Source: Clostridium sp.
GTDB lineage: Bacteria; Bacillota; Clostridia; Clostridiales; Clostridiaceae
Direction of reading: 5' to 3'
DNA: 64,000 nucleotides
NCBI RefSeq assembly: GCF_022482905.1
Contig: NZ_JAKVOI010000001.1
Span: 2,481,958-2,545,957, forward strand
This document shows positions 62,599 through 64,000 of the stretch, in pieces. The position numbers were made by a program, and so were the translations under genes. How positions within the stretch are numbered: the first letter of the stretch is position 1; each line of letters begins with the position of its first letter. The notes under the pieces are model-generated. The model ran no database searches, was not told the origin of the DNA, and saw nothing but the letters and a program-made list of their open reading frames with translations.

Positions 62599-63639
62599 TT
62601 ATTCTATACCAATAACCCCGAATGGATCATCATTCTTGAAATAGCTCTCAACCTGGGAGTTTATTACCCCGGTTCCCCCTACCATTATTATTTTAGGACT
62701 CTCCTTCTTTGAAAGAATGTAATTTCTTGCCTTTATAGTCGGGTCATTTACTGCAGAACCGGAAAGTACAAGTGGTGAACCATCCTTTGCCGCTGCCGCC
62801 GATGCCGAAAGCGCATCTGCAAACTGAAGCTGGGTACTTCCGCCGAAAGCCACATAGATCGTGTCGAAGTCAATTCCCCCATTGTTGTCGAAATAATCAA
62901 GCACTGCAAGGTTTGTCTCATAACGGTCCTTTGTGTTTCCCGTTATCTTTGTGCCCTTTACGGAATTTACAACAGAAGCCGGCAGAACTCCATCGCCGCC
63001 TACAGCCTTTATCGTAAGCCCGCTGGCCACTTCTTTTATTACAGGGCTGACATCCGTGTCTCCTGAAAACAGTACTGGATACCCCTTCTGTGCGGCAATT
63101 GCCGCCACGGACAGGGCATCAGGGTAGTTGTATCCATACACGAGCATTCCTGTCTTCTGATTGCTCATGGACAGAACCTTTTTTGCCACTGCCGCATTTG
63201 TACCCATTCGTGTAGTGTCGCCCGTACCCTCAATACGCTCTACTTTATACTGAGTCTTGAGGCTTATCTCAATGGAAACTGAAACTACACCAGTACCCCC
63301 TATTATGTAGATATTTTTTGCACCAAGATCTTTTATGGTGTCAGCCACTTCACTTTCAAGCTCATCGCTCCCGGCTGTCAGTAGTATGGGCGCCTCGAGC
63401 TGTTTTGCAAGCGGCGTTGCACTTACGGCATCTGCATAGTTGTAGCCATTTACAAGTATTACATTACTGGCAGATGAAAACTGCTGTTTTGCAAGTTCAT
63501 CCGCCGTGCCTATTCTTCCCCCTGCACCTCCGTCTATTCTCGTGACACTGGGTGCTGCATATGCCCCTGTACTTCCAAAGCCAAAAGCAAGTACAAGGGA
63601 GATTGCCGCAGACATTGCAATTTTCCTCATTTTAACCAT
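62599..63639 (-). CDS. Minimal CWB2 cell-wall protein
   Basis: 346 residues. Signal peptide (AISLVLAFGFGSTGAYAAP), then three CWB2 repeats filling nearly the whole mature chain (SSASNVILVNGYNYADAVSATPLA, IYIIGGTGVVSVSIE, MLVYGYNYPDALSVAAIA). No effector domain follows; the chain ends DPFGVIGIE. The first motif is modified (GGAGGRIGTADELA in place of DRYxT). It may cap or pack the wall lattice. The gene is read away from a divergent SleB-type gene. Ribosome site GGAAGGGG. Confidence 0.85.
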   Translation of the reverse strand: MVKMRKIAMSAAISLVLAFGFGSTGAYAAPSVTRIDGGAGGRIGTADELAKQQFSSASNVILVNGYNYADAVSATPLAKQLEAPILLTAGSDELESEVADTIKDLGAKNIYIIGGTGVVSVSIEISLKTQYKVERIEGTGDTTRMGTNAAVAKKVLSMSNQKTGMLVYGYNYPDALSVAAIAAQKGYPVLFSGDTDVSPVIKEVASGLTIKAVGGDGVLPASVVNSVKGTKITGNTKDRYETNLAVLDYFDNNGGIDFDTIYVAFGGSTQLQFADALSASAAAAKDGSPLVLSGSAVNDPTIKARNYILSKKESPKIIMVGGTGVINSQVESYFKNDDPFGVIGIE

Positions 63640-63720
63640 AAACTGCGTACCCCTTCCTTAATTTTTATGTTCATGTAGTTTAAAGGCAAATTTTCATAAT
63701 TATCTACCAAAGTCAATAAC

Positions 63721-63749
63721 ATTATATAACATTAATTTGCATTTTTGAA
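63721..63749 (-). promoter_or_regulatory. Promoter of the minimal CWB2 gene
   Basis: Minus strand TTCAAA, 17 bases, TATAAT. Unlike the S-layer promoters it has no GTAGAA box. Confidence 0.5.
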
Positions 63750-63844
63750 CATTAAAATAAAAAGAATATATAAAATTTAATTGTAACTTTTTGGTGCTGT
63801 TCAAATAAACTGATAATGTAGTAATATTCACGAGGTGAAAACAG

Positions 63845-64000
63845 ATGGCTTTTTCGGATAGAGAGCTGCTTGCCAGAATCATAAAATGCGAGGCCGGCGG
63901 TGAGGGTGACAATGGAATGAGGGCTGTCGCCACTGTTGTCATGAACAGGGTGAGGGTACCTTATGGAGAATACCAGAGAATCGGCCAGGGCGATATACGG
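63845..64000 (+). CDS. SleB/CwlJ-type cell wall hydrolase, N-terminal part (cut by window edge)
   Basis: The first 52 residues begin MAFSDRELLARIIKCEAGGEG, then MRAVATVVMNRV. This is the start of the Hydrolase_2 (SleB/CwlJ) domain with the catalytic Glu in IKCEAGGEG. Such enzymes hydrolyse spore cortex peptidoglycan during germination. No signal peptide is present, which favours a CwlJ-like or cytoplasm-facing form over SleB. Ribosome site GAGGTGA. The frame is open at the right edge. Confidence 0.85.
   Translation, partial: MAFSDRELLARIIKCEAGGEGDNGMRAVATVVMNRVRVPYGEYQRIGQGDIR

Noticed and set aside
1-64000. CRISPR arrays, tRNA or rRNA genes, prophage genes
   Set aside because: No regularly spaced short repeats, cloverleaf-like or ribosomal sequence, or phage structural genes were seen in reading the window.

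Overview
The window reads as the chromosome of a low-GC, monoderm, spore-forming Clostridium (sensu stricto). The signs are AT-rich codon use, strong AGGAGG ribosome sites, a CtsR box in front of clpB, a SleB-type cortex hydrolase start at the right edge, and a large family of CWB2 (cell wall binding repeat 2) surface proteins. It resembles the acetogenic/ethanologenic clostridia, but that species-level impression is inference; no 16S or other marker is present. Layout. 1-9.5 kb: the start of clpB (minus) with its CtsR operator, two tandem XRE-TPR regulators, a small YtxH-like protein, a DUF1232 protein, an FtsH-type protease (plus), a rhomboid protease overlapping an HD-GYP protein, and a Fur-family regulator. 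9.5-17.7 kb: a YgjP-type metallopeptidase, a 3-hydroxyacyl-CoA dehydrogenase, a fructose operon fruR-fruK-fruA with a decamer operator array, a short carbonic-anhydrase-like protein, a DUF2140-like protein, an ilvE aminotransferase and a VanZ protein. 17.7-21.7 kb: two almost identical 1.7 kb genes for AAA-ATPase/PD-(D/E)XK proteins that differ mainly in one internal cassette, with a DUF2442 gene between them. 21.8-32.8 kb: an envelope region. It holds a secreted helical-repeat protein, a SLAP-domain protein, a WG-repeat protein, a lipoprotein, two TolC-family proteins, and an S-layer-like CWB2 protein of 1103 residues preceded by two sigma-factor-like genes. 33-53.7 kb: a long leftward exopolysaccharide locus. 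Regulatory and export genes (DUF2140-like, Wzz, PHP phosphatase, CapB kinase), a priming glycosyltransferase and manC come first. A visibly AT-richer core follows (glycosyltransferases, Wzy, a dead IS3 element, a pyruvyltransferase, an F420-beta-like Fe-S protein and a flippase). The locus ends with dTDP-rhamnose genes rfbB-rfbA-(acetyltransferase)-rfbD-rfbC. 53.8-63.6 kb: four more CWB2 proteins, including the probable main S-layer protein (1211 residues), plus a small secreted protein that shares the S-layer protein's C-terminal module. 63.8 kb to the end: the start of a SleB/CwlJ-type hydrolase (plus). How it fits together: roughly two thirds of the window builds the cell surface. CWB2 proteins probably anchor on a secondary wall polymer, and the polysaccharide locus may supply surface glycan. 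The most unusual regulatory signal is a recurring promoter of the form GTAGAA-N18-TATAAT, found twice before the main S-layer gene and once before another CWB2 gene. Two non-standard sigma-like proteins are encoded directly upstream of a second S-layer-like gene. A link between these is a hypothesis, not shown by the sequence.
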